A DNA stretch of 64,000 nucleotides, taken from positions 496,001-560,000 of the forward strand of contig NZ_JARVWP010000003.1 of NCBI RefSeq assembly GCF_029846235.1. The letters run 5' to 3'. The notes beneath the pieces were generated by a model that did not search any database, was not told where the DNA came from, and saw only the letters and a program-made list of their open reading frames with translations. Positions 24,065 through 33,712 of this stretch are shown piece after piece. How positions within the stretch are numbered: position 1 is the first letter of the stretch; every line of letters begins with the position of its first letter. The stretch is from Bradyrhizobium sp. CER78 (GTDB taxonomy: Bacteria; Pseudomonadota; Alphaproteobacteria; Rhizobiales; Xanthobacteraceae). The translations under genes and the position numbers were made by a program.

Positions 24065-24634
24065 ATGATGGACCGCAGGACACTGATCGTGGCGGCCTTG
24101 GCCGCGGCCGCTGGTTCCCGGGCGCTGCACGCGGCGCAGCCCGCGATGAGCCGGATCACCGCCTACGCCTTCTCATTCCCTGCACTCGACGGTGGCGACA
24201 TCCGCCTTGCCGACTATTCCGGCCATCCGCTGATGATCGTGAACACGGCTTCGCTCTGTGGCTTCACGCCGCAATATGCCGGCCTGCAACAATTGTGGAC
24301 CGAGTTCCGCGATCGCGGTTTCGTCATCATCGGCGTGCCATCGAACGATTTCGGCGGCCAGGAGCCCGGCGGCCCGACCGAGATCGCCGAGACCGCGCAG
24401 CATCAGTACGGCGTCACCTTCCCGATCGCGGCGAAAGCGGTGGTCCGCGGCGCGAGCGCGCATCCGTTTTACCGCTGGGCCGCGGAGGCACGGCCGAAGG
24501 ACGTGCCGCGCTGGAATTTCCACAAATACCTGATCGGCCGCGACGGCTACATCGCGGATGTCTTCCCTGAGTCGGTCACGCCCGACGACACCCGCATCAA
24601 GACCGGGATCGCACGGGCATTGGCGGCGGCCTGA
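24065..24634 (+). CDS. Exported glutathione peroxidase-family protein
   Basis: A 189-aa thiol peroxidase. The signal peptide (MMDRRTLIVAALAAAAGSRALHA) is twin-Arg-like in appearance but not a perfect Tat motif. The catalytic motif NTASLCGFTPQY carries peroxidatic Cys65. FGGQEPGG and WNFHKYLIGRDG, with the catalytic Trp and Asn, are also conserved. Likely reduces hydroperoxides in the periplasm, probably with thioredoxin-like rather than glutathione reductant. It follows the L,D-transpeptidase by about 80 bases. Confidence 0.93.
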   Translation: MMDRRTLIVAALAAAAGSRALHAAQPAMSRITAYAFSFPALDGGDIRLADYSGHPLMIVNTASLCGFTPQYAGLQQLWTEFRDRGFVIIGVPSNDFGGQEPGGPTEIAETAQHQYGVTFPIAAKAVVRGASAHPFYRWAAEARPKDVPRWNFHKYLIGRDGYIADVFPESVTPDDTRIKTGIARALAAA

Positions 24635-24806
24635 GAAGCCGCGATAATCCCCGGAATTAACTGATCCCAAGAGGATTTTGGACACGAGCCCGCCACGTTC
24701 ATTGCCTTGGCGTCAGTACTGCGACTAGGGTACGATCGGATGGGGGCGAAAGCGGTCCGGTCGCGGCGATGCCGCTACCTGGAGCGCGATCAGCAGGGAA
24801 CACGCC

Positions 24807-25790
24807 ATGCGCATTGCGGCAGGTCTGATTTTCGCAGGGACCGTATCGTTGCTCGCCTCGAGCGCAGCTTGGTCGCAGACGCCGCCTGCCAAGGGCGCCA
24901 CTGCGGCGCCGGCCGCAGCTCCAGCGCCTGCCGCAGCGGCGCCAGCGCCCGCCGCAGCCGCGGCTCCGGTGCCGCCGAAGCAACCGCCGCAGCCGGCGCG
25001 CGCCGCCTGCACCAATCCGAACGCGCTCGGCGTTGCCCGCACCGTCGAGATCGACACCACGGGCGGTCCGGGCTTCGGCTTCGAACATTTCAAGCAGCTC
25101 GACTTCCTGCGCGATCATGAAGTGGTGCTGACCTTCGACGACGGCCCGTGGCCGGGCAACACGCCGGCGGTGCTGAAGGCGCTCGCGGATGAATGCACCA
25201 CGGGCATCTTCTTCCCGATCGGCAAGCACGCCACCTATCACCCAGAGATCCTGCGTCAGGTCTATGCCGCCGGCCACACCGTCGGCTCGCACACCTGGTC
25301 GCACGAGAACCTCAACAACAAGAAGCTCACCGAGGACCAGAAGAAGGACGAGATCGAGCGCGGTCTCGCCGCGGTGAAGTGGGCACTCGAGACCTCACCC
25401 TCGCCGTTCTTCCGCTTCCCGGCGCTGCAGCATCCGCCCGAGATGGTCACCTATCTCGGCAACCGCAACATCGCGATCTTCTCCTGCGACCTCGACTCTT
25501 TCGACTTCAAGTCGAAGAACTCGCAGCAGGTGATCGACACCGTGATGAAGAAGCTCGCCAAGCTCGGCAAGGGCATCATCCTGATGCACGACTTCCAGAA
25601 GCACACCGCGGAAGCCCTGCCGACGCTGCTGACGCAGCTCAAGGCCGGCGGCTACAAGGTGGTCGCGATGCGCGCCAAATTCCCGGCCACCGTGCTGCCC
25701 CAATACGAGCAGGAGCTCGCCAAGGACGTCAAGCTGCCGACCGTGAGCTCGCGGCCGGTGAACAGCGTCGTCACCACGGTCGATCAGTAA
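24807..25790 (+). CDS. Exported polysaccharide deacetylase (NodB-homology domain)
   Basis: A 327-aa carbohydrate esterase family 4 protein. A signal peptide (to about residue 23) is followed by an Ala/Pro low-complexity linker (about 28-68). The catalytic domain starts near 100: TFDDGPWPGN holds Asp111 and Asp112, and SHTWSHENL holds the zinc histidines 162 and 166. ILMHDFQKHT is the later His motif. It should deacetylate a peptidoglycan or exopolysaccharide sugar. This is not nod-region nodB; no other nod genes are nearby. Confidence 0.92.
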   Translation: MRIAAGLIFAGTVSLLASSAAWSQTPPAKGATAAPAAAPAPAAAAPAPAAAAAPVPPKQPPQPARAACTNPNALGVARTVEIDTTGGPGFGFEHFKQLDFLRDHEVVLTFDDGPWPGNTPAVLKALADECTTGIFFPIGKHATYHPEILRQVYAAGHTVGSHTWSHENLNNKKLTEDQKKDEIERGLAAVKWALETSPSPFFRFPALQHPPEMVTYLGNRNIAIFSCDLDSFDFKSKNSQQVIDTVMKKLAKLGKGIILMHDFQKHTAEALPTLLTQLKAGGYKVVAMRAKFPATVLPQYEQELAKDVKLPTVSSRPVNSVVTTVDQ

Positions 25791-25809
25791 GCGCGCCGGC
25801 CAAGTCCTG

Positions 25810-26367
25810 GTGTCTGGATTGCGTATCGAGGGTTTCGTCATCGTCTCCGCCGATAGCCGGTTGGCGAACGCGCGAAACGTCATGCCTGACGATCTCAAGA
25901 TCGAGGGCGATAAGCGGTTCTTCACCGCTGCCCTCGACCGCGCCGATCTCGTCGTGCACGGCCGCCATTCCCAGGAAGAGCAGCCGAACGCACCGAAGCG
26001 GCGCCGCCTGATCCTGACCGGTAAGGTCGCGGCCATCGCGCCCGATCCAACCAACCCGAAGGCACTGTTGTGGAATCCCGCCGGCTGCCCGTTCGAGACC
26101 GCGAGCCGCGAGGCCGGCGTGACCTCGGGCATGGTCGCCGTCATCGGCGGTCCCGGCGTGTTCGGCATGTTCATGGACCGCTACGACACGTTCTGGCTCT
26201 CGGTCGCGGCGAAGGTGCGCATCCCCGACGGCGAGCCGTGCTTTCCTGGCGTCCCTGCCCGCACCCCGCAGCAGGTGCTATCAGCGCACGGCCTTCACGC
26301 CGGTCAGCCGCAACTGATCGACGCGGAGCACGACGTCAGCGTCACGCCATGGCGGCGGATGGGTTGA
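25810..26367 (+). CDS. Dihydrofolate reductase-like (RibD C-terminal-type) protein
   Basis: A 185-aa protein with the DHFR-like fold. GFVIVSADSRLA at the start, DRADLVVHGRHSQ in the middle and VIGGPGVFGMFMDRYD later (the Gly-Gly nucleotide loop) are visible. Members reduce pteridines or flavin precursors. The start is GTG. It follows the deacetylase by 19 bases and may be co-transcribed, though no functional link is apparent. Confidence 0.75.
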   Translation: MSGLRIEGFVIVSADSRLANARNVMPDDLKIEGDKRFFTAALDRADLVVHGRHSQEEQPNAPKRRRLILTGKVAAIAPDPTNPKALLWNPAGCPFETASREAGVTSGMVAVIGGPGVFGMFMDRYDTFWLSVAAKVRIPDGEPCFPGVPARTPQQVLSAHGLHAGQPQLIDAEHDVSVTPWRRMG

Positions 26368-26379
26368 GATCGTAGATTT

Positions 26380-26466
26380 GTAGGGCGGGTTAGCCGAAGG
26401 CATAACCCACCGCCCTTCTTGCCAGGTGCGCAGGTCGGCGGATTACGCTTCGCTAATCCGCCCTAC
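26380..26466. repeat. Dispersed palindromic repeat (GTAGGGCGG type)
   Basis: GTAGGGCGGGTTAGCCGAAG opens the element and GCTAATCCGCCCTAC closes it, with GGCATAACCC and GGCGGATTACGC internal. It consists of two related palindromes and sits between convergent genes. A sister copy is at 35196-35276. Confidence 0.8.
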
Positions 26467-26482
26467 GCAGCTGCGCATCGTT

Positions 26483-26935
26483 CTACACATCCCCATACGC
26501 CGGGTCATCGCGGCGCGGGCCGCGGCCGTAGCCGGCGATGATGAACAGCGCGCCGATCAGCGACAGGTTCTTCAGCGCGTCGATCAGGGTCCTGAGATTG
26601 TCGGGCGCCGGCTGGTTCCAGAAATCATGGAAGTAGAAGGTGACGACGCACACATAGATGATCAGGAGGAGCGCGAAGAACCGCGCCAGCACGTTCACCG
26701 CGATCATCAGCCCGGCGAGGATCTCGAAGCCACCGACCACAATCGCCAGCAGCTGCATGAACGGCATGCCGACGACGGTTTCGATCTGCTGCGTATACGG
26801 CGCGGCGATGGCCGGGATCGTCAGCTTCGCCGCGATCACATCCGCGGTGGCCTGGATGCCGAACAGCTTGCTCGCTCCCGAATAGAGGAACAGCACGGCA
26901 AACAGAATCCGTCCGAAGGTGATGAACGCTGGCAT
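26483..26935 (-). CDS. DoxX-family membrane protein
   Basis: A 150-aa integral membrane protein with four predicted helices. FGRILFAVLFLYSGASKL and GGFEILAGLMIAVN are typical of DoxX/YphA proteins. The family is linked to redox or sulfur stress in some bacteria, but the role here is unknown. No adjacent partner. Confidence 0.88.
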   Translation of the reverse strand: MPAFITFGRILFAVLFLYSGASKLFGIQATADVIAAKLTIPAIAAPYTQQIETVVGMPFMQLLAIVVGGFEILAGLMIAVNVLARFFALLLIIYVCVVTFYFHDFWNQPAPDNLRTLIDALKNLSLIGALFIIAGYGRGPRRDDPAYGDV

Positions 26936-27091
26936 GGGTCGGCCTCACTGGATGGCAGAAATCGGACGAAGCAGGCGCAGCGATTATGGTCGCTCTGCCT
27001 GCTTCGATCAAATCGAATCCATCTCGGCTCACATGCGATGCGGAGAACCGCGCTGCGGTTCTCCGAACATAACGTGCTCAAACAACGCCCG

Positions 27092-29401
27092 TCAGCCGAA
27101 CAGCGTCGGCTGCGCGCGGCCGGCGCGCTCCTGGGCCTCGACCGCGGCAACCGCGGTCATGTTGAGGATGCCGCGCGCTGTCACGCCGGGGGTGAGGATG
27201 TGCGCCGGGCGTGCCGGACCGATCAGGATCGGCCCCACCGGCAACGCGTTGGCCAGCGATTTGATCATCTGATAGGCGATGTTGGCGGCGTCGAGGGTCG
27301 GCATGATCAGGATGTTGGCCTCACCTTCCAGCCGCGATTGCGGCAGCACCAAGCGCCGCGCCGCGGCCGACAGCGCGGTGTCGCCCTGCATTTCGCCGTC
27401 GGCCTCGATCTCCGGATGCTTGTCCTTCAGGAGCTGGGTGGCCCGGCGCATCTTGCGCGAGGAGTCCGTATCATAGCTGCCGAAGTCGGAATGTGACACG
27501 AACGCGACCTTCGGCTTGAAGGCGAAGCGCTGGACGTGGATCGCTGCGAGCGAGGCCACTTCCGCCAGTTCCTCCGCGCTCGGGTTCGGCCGCACCTGGG
27601 TATCGGCGATGAAATGGGCCCCGGTGGAGGTGATCATCAGCGCCAGCGCGGCGTAGTCGCTGACCCCCGGCAAGAAGCCGATGATCTCGCGGACATGGCG
27701 CAGATGGCTCATGTAGCGGCCCTCGACGCCGCACAGCATCGCGTCGGCCTCGCCGCGCGACACCGCCAGCGCCGCGATCACGGTGTTGTTGGTGCGGACC
27801 ACGGTCCGCGCCGCCTCCGGCGTCACCCCGCGGCGGCCGGCGACGTCGATATAGGACTGCACATAGGAGCGGTAGCGCGGATCGTCCTCGGGATTGACCA
27901 GGTCGAAATCGCGGCCGGCCTTGATCGACAGGCCGAAGCGCTTGATCCGGGTCTCGACCACCGACGGACGGCCGACCAGGATCGGCCGCGCCAGCTTCTC
28001 CTCCAGCACCACCTGCGTGGCACGCAGCACCCGCTCATCCTCGCCTTCGGCGTAGATCACGCGCACCGGCTGGGTCTTCGCCTTGGCGAACACCGGCTTC
28101 ATGGTGAGGCCGGAGCGGAACGCGTAGCGCTCGAGACTGGCGGTGTACTCGTCGAAATTGGTGATCGGCCGGGTCGCGACGCCGGACTCGATCGCGGCCC
28201 TGGCCACGGCCGGCGCGATGCGCAGGATCAGGCGCGGATCGAACGGGCTCGGGATCAGCGAGCCCGGGCCAAACCCCTGGGTCTCGCCCGTCTCGAAGCC
28301 ATGGGCCACCGCATCCGACGGCGGATCGCGCGCGAGCTGCGCGATCGCGTCCACCGCGGCGTGCTTCATCGCCTCGTTAATCGCGGTGGCGCCGACGTCG
28401 AGCGCGCCGCGGAAGATGAAGGGGAAGCACAGCACGTTGTTGACCTGGTTCGGGAAGTCCGACCGTCCTGTGCAGATCATCGCATCGGGACGCGCCAGCC
28501 GCGCCTCGTCCGGCATGATCTCGGGCACCGGGTTGGCGAGCGCCATCACCAGCGGCTTGTCCCCCATCTGCTTGACCATCTCGGGCTTCAGCACGCCCGG
28601 CGCCGACAGTCCGATGAAGATGTCCGCGCCTGGAATGACGTCGGCCAGCACGCGTGCGTCGGTCTTCTGGGTATAGACCGCCTTCCAGCGATCCATCGTG
28701 GTGTTGCGGCCGTCATAGACCACACCGTCGATGTCGCAGACCCAGATGTTCTTGCGCTGCGCTCCCATCGAGACCAGCAGATTGAGGGTCGCGATTGCGG
28801 CGGCGCCCGCGCCGGAGCAAACGATCTTCACATCGCTCAGTTGCTTGCCGTTCAGCAGCAGCCCGTTGACGATTGCGGCGGCGACGATGATGGCGGTGCC
28901 ATGCTGGTCGTCGTGGAATACCGGGATCTTCATGCGCTCCTTGAGCTGCGCCTCTATCTCGAAGCACTCGGGCCCGCGGATGTCCTCCAGATTGATGCCG
29001 CCGAAGGTCGGCTCCAGCGCGGCGACGGTCTCGACCACGCGCTCGATCGTGTCGGCCTTGATCTCGATGTCGAACACGTCGATGCCGGCAAACTTCTTGA
29101 ACAGCACCGCCTTGCCTTCCATGACGGGCTTGGAGGCCAGCGGGCCGATATTGCCGAGGCCGAGCACCGCAGTGCCGTTCGAGACCACCGCGACGAGATT
29201 GGCGCGGGCCGTCAGCGTCGCCGCCTCGGCCGGGTTCTTGGCGATCTCAGTGCAGGCGGCGGCAACACCCGGCGAATAGGCCAGCGCCAGGTCGCGCTGG
29301 TTGGCGAGCGGCTTGATGGCCTGGATCTCGAGCTTGCCCGGACGCGGCAGCCGGTGATAGGCGAGCGCGGCGTTATGGAGTTCTTCAGACGATGACGACA
29401 T
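27092..29401 (-). CDS. maeB: NADP-dependent malic enzyme with phosphotransacetylase-like domain
   Basis: Oxidatively decarboxylates malate to pyruvate, providing NADPH and pyruvate for gluconeogenic growth such as on C4-dicarboxylates. The 769-aa length matches the fused MaeB class. The N-terminal malic domain (about 1-160) includes [13 protein letters not shown] and FHDDQHGTA. The nucleotide-binding domain (about 165-400) has [13 protein letters not shown]. The C-terminal region (about 430-769) resembles phosphotransacetylase ([14 protein letters not shown]) and is thought to bind acetyl-CoA as an allosteric effector rather than act as an enzyme. Monocistronic in this context. Confidence 0.96.
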   Translation of the reverse strand: MSSSSEELHNAALAYHRLPRPGKLEIQAIKPLANQRDLALAYSPGVAAACTEIAKNPAEAATLTARANLVAVVSNGTAVLGLGNIGPLASKPVMEGKAVLFKKFAGIDVFDIEIKADTIERVVETVAALEPTFGGINLEDIRGPECFEIEAQLKERMKIPVFHDDQHGTAIIVAAAIVNGLLLNGKQLSDVKIVCSGAGAAAIATLNLLVSMGAQRKNIWVCDIDGVVYDGRNTTMDRWKAVYTQKTDARVLADVIPGADIFIGLSAPGVLKPEMVKQMGDKPLVMALANPVPEIMPDEARLARPDAMICTGRSDFPNQVNNVLCFPFIFRGALDVGATAINEAMKHAAVDAIAQLARDPPSDAVAHGFETGETQGFGPGSLIPSPFDPRLILRIAPAVARAAIESGVATRPITNFDEYTASLERYAFRSGLTMKPVFAKAKTQPVRVIYAEGEDERVLRATQVVLEEKLARPILVGRPSVVETRIKRFGLSIKAGRDFDLVNPEDDPRYRSYVQSYIDVAGRRGVTPEAARTVVRTNNTVIAALAVSRGEADAMLCGVEGRYMSHLRHVREIIGFLPGVSDYAALALMITSTGAHFIADTQVRPNPSAEELAEVASLAAIHVQRFAFKPKVAFVSHSDFGSYDTDSSRKMRRATQLLKDKHPEIEADGEMQGDTALSAAARRLVLPQSRLEGEANILIMPTLDAANIAYQMIKSLANALPVGPILIGPARPAHILTPGVTARGILNMTAVAAVEAQERAGRAQPTLFG

Positions 29402-29624
29402 ACGTGCTCCCCGCGTTTCCGGCCCAAATTTCTTGCTTCTGTGCTAATCCAGGCAAAAGTCAGTTGTCCGGCAAATCGAGCTGGATGTGAAGCATGTCCG
29501 GCCGCTTGGATGCAACATCCGAAAATACCCCCGTCAACAGGCCTGGACGGCCCAGTTCACTGATGCTGCACCGTCCGGCCGCGGCTTGGCAATTTCTTTC
29601 CCTTGATGATCCGGAGTTGACCGA

Positions 29625-31619
29625 ATGAAGAAAATTCTGCTCGGCCTGATCGCGGTCGTCGTGATTGCGATCGGCGGCTTCTTCGGTTTCGACCTCTATA
29701 CCCAGCGGCGGATCACAAGCGCCGTGGAGGCCGTATTCGACCAGGTCCGCGCCGAAGGCGGCACGGCGAGCCACGGCCGGATTTCATTCGACCTGATGCA
29801 GCGCACCCTGACCATCGGGGATATCGCCGTCGAAACCGGCACGCAGCCGCCGTTCAGGCTGAAGGCGGCGAGCGTGATGGCCTACGGCGTCGACCGATCC
29901 GACACCTCGCGCTTTTCCGCCACGAGCCTTGAGGCCCGCGACATCGAGATCGATGCCACGATGGGCGACAAGCAGGCCTTCACGCTCAACTACAAGGTGC
30001 CGCAGGTCACGGTGAAGGATTTCACCGGCCCCACCGGCGTTCGTCAACTTCGGAAATCGGCATCGCTGTTCGATCTCTACGGGTTCGGCCTCACCTATCT
30101 GGCAGGCGTCAGCGCCTCGTCGATCACGGCCCCCAGCCTGACCGGAACGGTCAAGACCGCCACGTCCGGTGCCGACAGCATGAGCGGCGAATACACTTAC
30201 TCGAACATTGTGCTCGGCAACATCAAAGACGGGAAGATCGCGTCCAGCAAGACAGACGGCGCCGTCTTCACATTCAACTCCCAACCCGGGGGCAAGTCAC
30301 TCAAGACAACCGGCGAGCTCTCGAACATTGTCGCGACAGATATCGACGTCGGCGCGATGGCGGCGATATTCGATCCCGCCAAGGCCAACGACGACCGCGA
30401 CTACCGGGTTCAGAGACATGTTTCCGCCGGTCCCTACATCATCAACGCCACGCCCGGCCTGAATACGCGGATCGACGGTGTGACGATCGATGACATCAGG
30501 ATCAATCCGTCACGGATGCAGCTGCCGTCGTTGATGGCAATGATCCCGCCGCCGGGGAGTCCGCCGCCATCTCCGGCCCAGGCGCGCGAACTGCTGGATA
30601 AAATCGCCGGCCTCTACGCGGGCTTCAGCATAGGAAATGCGGAGGTGCACGGGCTCTCGATGGAGGCGCCACAGGCAACGCAGACGCAGCTGAAGCTCTC
30701 ATCAATGCAATTCAACTTCGAACGCGGCAAGATCGGCGAGCTCGCGGTCGAGGGAATTGACGCCCGTGCGCCGAACGGCCCATTCAAGGTCGGACGCTTC
30801 GCGCTGAAGGCGCTCGATGTCGCGAGCTTCCTGCGGCTGTCGTCACAGTTCGCAGGCCAGAAGCCGTCGCCCGAACAGGCACTCACGCTGTTTCCCTTGA
30901 TCGAGGGCGTCGAGATCAAGGGCGTCACGGCGCCCTACAAGGCCACCGGCAAGCCGGTCAACATCGACGTCCTCAGCCTCGATTGGGGTCAGTTCGTCGG
31001 CACGATCCCGAGCAAGCTGCGGCTGGTCGCGAAGATGGCGGCGCCGCTGGATGCGGCCGATCCGCGGCAGCAGCCGCTAGTCGCAGCCGGCATCGACCGG
31101 ATGGCTGTCGATGCCGATCTCGGCGCAGTCTGGACCGAGACGTCACGGTCGTTCGCGCTTGAGCCGGTCAAGCTCGACATGGCGGGCCTGCTCAATGCAT
31201 CGGTGAAGCTCGCGCTCGGCAACGTACCGCGCGAGGCATTTTCGGTCAGCGCCGCGGAAGCGATGGGCGCAGCCGCGCAGATCGAGGCCGGCACGATCGA
31301 GCTTGTGGTCCACGACCTCGGCGTCATTGACCTTGCGATCGCGCAGTTCGCGCGCAGCCAGAACGTCGGCCGTGACGAGGCGCGCAAGGCCATCCTCGAC
31401 ACAATCAAGGCACAGGGCGACGCGGCCGGCGGAGGCAATCCGGATGCGACAGCCCTCGTCACCGCGATCAGCCAGTTCATCGAGACGCCGGGGCAGACGC
31501 TGGTCATCAAGCTGACCCCGCGCGCGAAAGCGCCGGCGCTTCAGCTGATGCAACTGCTCAAGACCGATCCGCAATCGGCCCTGGCGCAATTCAAGATCGA
31601 GGCCTCGACGGGGCTGTAA
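29625..31619 (+). CDS. Large exported or membrane-anchored protein of unknown function (664 aa)
   Basis: A 664-aa protein with an uncleaved-looking N-terminal helix (KKILLGLIAVVVIAIGGFFG), then a long periplasmic region of beta-rich repeats such as SFDLMQRTLTIGDIAVETG and GRFALKALDVASFL. The arrangement recalls AsmA-like or DUF945-like envelope proteins, but I cannot assign a family. Ser/Thr/Asp content is high and cysteines are absent. The C-terminus ends ASTGL after a helical Ala-rich stretch. It stands alone, with a palindromic repeat just after its stop. Confidence 0.72.
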   Translation: MKKILLGLIAVVVIAIGGFFGFDLYTQRRITSAVEAVFDQVRAEGGTASHGRISFDLMQRTLTIGDIAVETGTQPPFRLKAASVMAYGVDRSDTSRFSATSLEARDIEIDATMGDKQAFTLNYKVPQVTVKDFTGPTGVRQLRKSASLFDLYGFGLTYLAGVSASSITAPSLTGTVKTATSGADSMSGEYTYSNIVLGNIKDGKIASSKTDGAVFTFNSQPGGKSLKTTGELSNIVATDIDVGAMAAIFDPAKANDDRDYRVQRHVSAGPYIINATPGLNTRIDGVTIDDIRINPSRMQLPSLMAMIPPPGSPPPSPAQARELLDKIAGLYAGFSIGNAEVHGLSMEAPQATQTQLKLSSMQFNFERGKIGELAVEGIDARAPNGPFKVGRFALKALDVASFLRLSSQFAGQKPSPEQALTLFPLIEGVEIKGVTAPYKATGKPVNIDVLSLDWGQFVGTIPSKLRLVAKMAAPLDAADPRQQPLVAAGIDRMAVDADLGAVWTETSRSFALEPVKLDMAGLLNASVKLALGNVPREAFSVSAAEAMGAAAQIEAGTIELVVHDLGVIDLAIAQFARSQNVGRDEARKAILDTIKAQGDAAGGGNPDATALVTAISQFIETPGQTLVIKLTPRAKAPALQLMQLLKTDPQSALAQFKIEASTGL

Positions 31620-31635
31620 GCTTCCATTCGGTCCC

Positions 31636-31722
31636 GTAGCCCGGATGGAGCGAAGCGCAATCCGGGCAGTCTCTCGCGCGGCTGCACAGTTCCCGGATTT
31701 CGCTTCGCTCCATCCGGGCTAC
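31636..31722. repeat. Dispersed long inverted repeat (GTAGCCCGGATGGAG type)
   Basis: The left arm begins GTAGCCCGGATGGAGCGAAG and the right arm ends CGCTCCATCCGGGCTAC; the arms are nearly complementary over about 30 bases. It lies between the stops of two convergent genes. Confidence 0.85.
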
Positions 31723-31740
31723 CGCTCCTTGCTTCCCCCG

Positions 31741-33516
31741 CTAGCTCTTCGACGGCAGGTTGGTTTTGATGTGCAGCTCCTTGAGCTGCTTCGGCGTGGC
31801 TTCCGACGGGGCGCCCATCAGCAAATCCATGGCCTGCTGGTTCATCGGGAACAGCGAGATCTCGCGCAGATTGTTGGTGCCGCAGAGCAACATCACAATG
31901 CGGTCGAGACCGGCCGCCATGCCGCCATGCGGCGGGGCACCGTACTGGAACGCGCGGTACATGCCGCCGAAGCGGTCGATGACCTCCTGCTCGCCATAGC
32001 CGGCGATCTCGAACGCCTTCACCATCGCTTCCGGCTTGTGGTTGCGGATGCCGCCGGAGGCGATCTCGTAGCCGTTGCAAGCGATGTCGTACTGGAACGC
32101 CTTGATCGTCAGCGGGTCCTCCGACGTCAGCGCGTCGAGGCCGCCCTGCGGCATCGAGAACGGGTTGTGCGAGAAGTCGACCTTCTTGTTCTCCTCGTCA
32201 TACTCGTACATCGGGAAGTCGACGATCCAGGCGAGCTCGAACCGGTCCTTGTCGATCTGGTTCAGCTCTTCGCCCAACTTGGTGCGCGCGAGGCCCGCGA
32301 ACTTCCAGAATTTTTCCGGATCGCCGGCAACGAAGAACGCGGCATCGCCTTCCTTGAGGCCGAGCTGATCGCGGATCGCAGCCGTGCGCTCCGGGCCGAT
32401 GTTGTTCGCCAAGGGACCCGCGCCCTCGCCGCCCTCGCGCCACATGATGTAGCCGAGGCCGGGCTGGCCTTCGCCCTGCGCCCAGGAGTTCATGCGGTCA
32501 CAGAACGCGCGCGAACCGCCGCCGGTGCCGGGAATGGCCCAGACCTGGTTCTTCGGGTCTTCCAGCATCCGCGCGAACACCTTGAAGCCGGAGCCGCGGA
32601 AGTGCTCGGAGACGTCCTGCATCACGATCTTGTTGCGCAGGTCGGGCTTGTCGGAGCCGTATTTGCGCACCGCGTCCGCGAATGGAATCCGCGGCCAGTT
32701 CCTGGTCACCGGCTTGCCCTTGGCAAAGTCCTCGAACACGCCCGTGATGACCGGCTCCATCGCCGCGAACACGTCGTCCTGGGTGACAAAGCTCATCTCG
32801 ACGTCGAGCTGATAGAACTCGCCCGGCAGGCGGTCGGCGCGTGGGTCCTCGTCGCGGAAGCACGGCGCGATCTGGAAGTAGCGGTCGAAGCCCGACATCA
32901 TCAGCAGCTGCTTGTACTGCTGCGGCGCCTGCGGCAGCGCATAGAACTTGCCGGGATGGATGCGCGAGGGCACCAGGAAGTCGCGCGCGCCCTCCGGCGA
33001 CGACGCCGTCAGGATCGGGGTCTGGAATTCGAAGAAGCCCTGCTCCTTCATCCGCTTGCGCATGGAGTCGACCACCGCGCCGCGGGTCATGATGTTCTGG
33101 TGCAGCTTCTCGCGACGCAGGTCGAGGAAGCGGTACTTCAGCCTGATGTCCTCAGGATATTCCTGCTCGCCGAACACAGGCAGCGGCAGCTCGGCCGCCG
33201 GGCCCAGCACCTCGATCTCCCTGATGTAGATCTCGACCATGCCGGTCGGCAGTTCGGGATTGTCGGTGCCGGCGGGGCGGCGGCGGACCTTGCCGTCGAT
33301 CCGCACCACCCATTCCGAACGGAACTTCTCGACCTCGGCGAACGCCGGCGAGTCCGGATCGGCCACGCACTGGGTGATACCGTAATGGTCGCGCAGATCG
33401 ACGAATAGCACGCCGCCATGGTCGCGGACCCGGTGGACCCAGCCTGAGAGCCGGACCGTCTGGTCGATATCGCTCTCACGGAGCGCGCCGCATGTGTGTG
33501 ACCGGTAGCGATGCAT
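31741..33516 (-). CDS. aspS: Aspartyl-tRNA synthetase
   Basis: Class II synthetase, 591 aa, the normal bacterial length. The N-terminal OB-fold ([21 protein letters not shown]) binds the anticodon. Catalytic motifs 1-3 follow, including [16 protein letters not shown] (motif 2) and [12 protein letters not shown] (motif 3), with the bacterial GAD insertion between. In Alphaproteobacteria lacking an Asn-tRNA synthetase this enzyme may also charge tRNA-Asn with Asp, which cannot be judged here. The upstream region carries a small perfect hairpin at 33553-33574. Confidence 0.97.
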   Translation of the reverse strand: MHRYRSHTCGALRESDIDQTVRLSGWVHRVRDHGGVLFVDLRDHYGITQCVADPDSPAFAEVEKFRSEWVVRIDGKVRRRPAGTDNPELPTGMVEIYIREIEVLGPAAELPLPVFGEQEYPEDIRLKYRFLDLRREKLHQNIMTRGAVVDSMRKRMKEQGFFEFQTPILTASSPEGARDFLVPSRIHPGKFYALPQAPQQYKQLLMMSGFDRYFQIAPCFRDEDPRADRLPGEFYQLDVEMSFVTQDDVFAAMEPVITGVFEDFAKGKPVTRNWPRIPFADAVRKYGSDKPDLRNKIVMQDVSEHFRGSGFKVFARMLEDPKNQVWAIPGTGGGSRAFCDRMNSWAQGEGQPGLGYIMWREGGEGAGPLANNIGPERTAAIRDQLGLKEGDAAFFVAGDPEKFWKFAGLARTKLGEELNQIDKDRFELAWIVDFPMYEYDEENKKVDFSHNPFSMPQGGLDALTSEDPLTIKAFQYDIACNGYEIASGGIRNHKPEAMVKAFEIAGYGEQEVIDRFGGMYRAFQYGAPPHGGMAAGLDRIVMLLCGTNNLREISLFPMNQQAMDLLMGAPSEATPKQLKELHIKTNLPSKS

Positions 33517-33712
33517 TTTCGTTCCAAAACTGATGTCGGAGGGTCGAATCGCGACAGGGCCAAAATGCCCTGTCCGAAGTTGCGGAGGGTTTACCCGACG
33601 AGGCCGGGTGCGGCAACCAATGGAACGCCGCCTTTTCGGGCCAAACTGCAGATTTTCCGCACCGAGGCTGGCAATCGTTTGCCTATTCGGCCCGCGGGCC
33701 TATCTTCCCGAT

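Noticed and set aside
24807..25790. Nodulation gene nodB
   Set aside because: The NodB-homology domain is shared by all CE4 deacetylases; this protein has a signal peptide and Ala/Pro linker and no nod neighbours.
27536..29395. Long open frame antisense to maeB
   Set aside because: Composition is Arg/His/Asp-rich and featureless, while maeB on the other strand is fully convincing.
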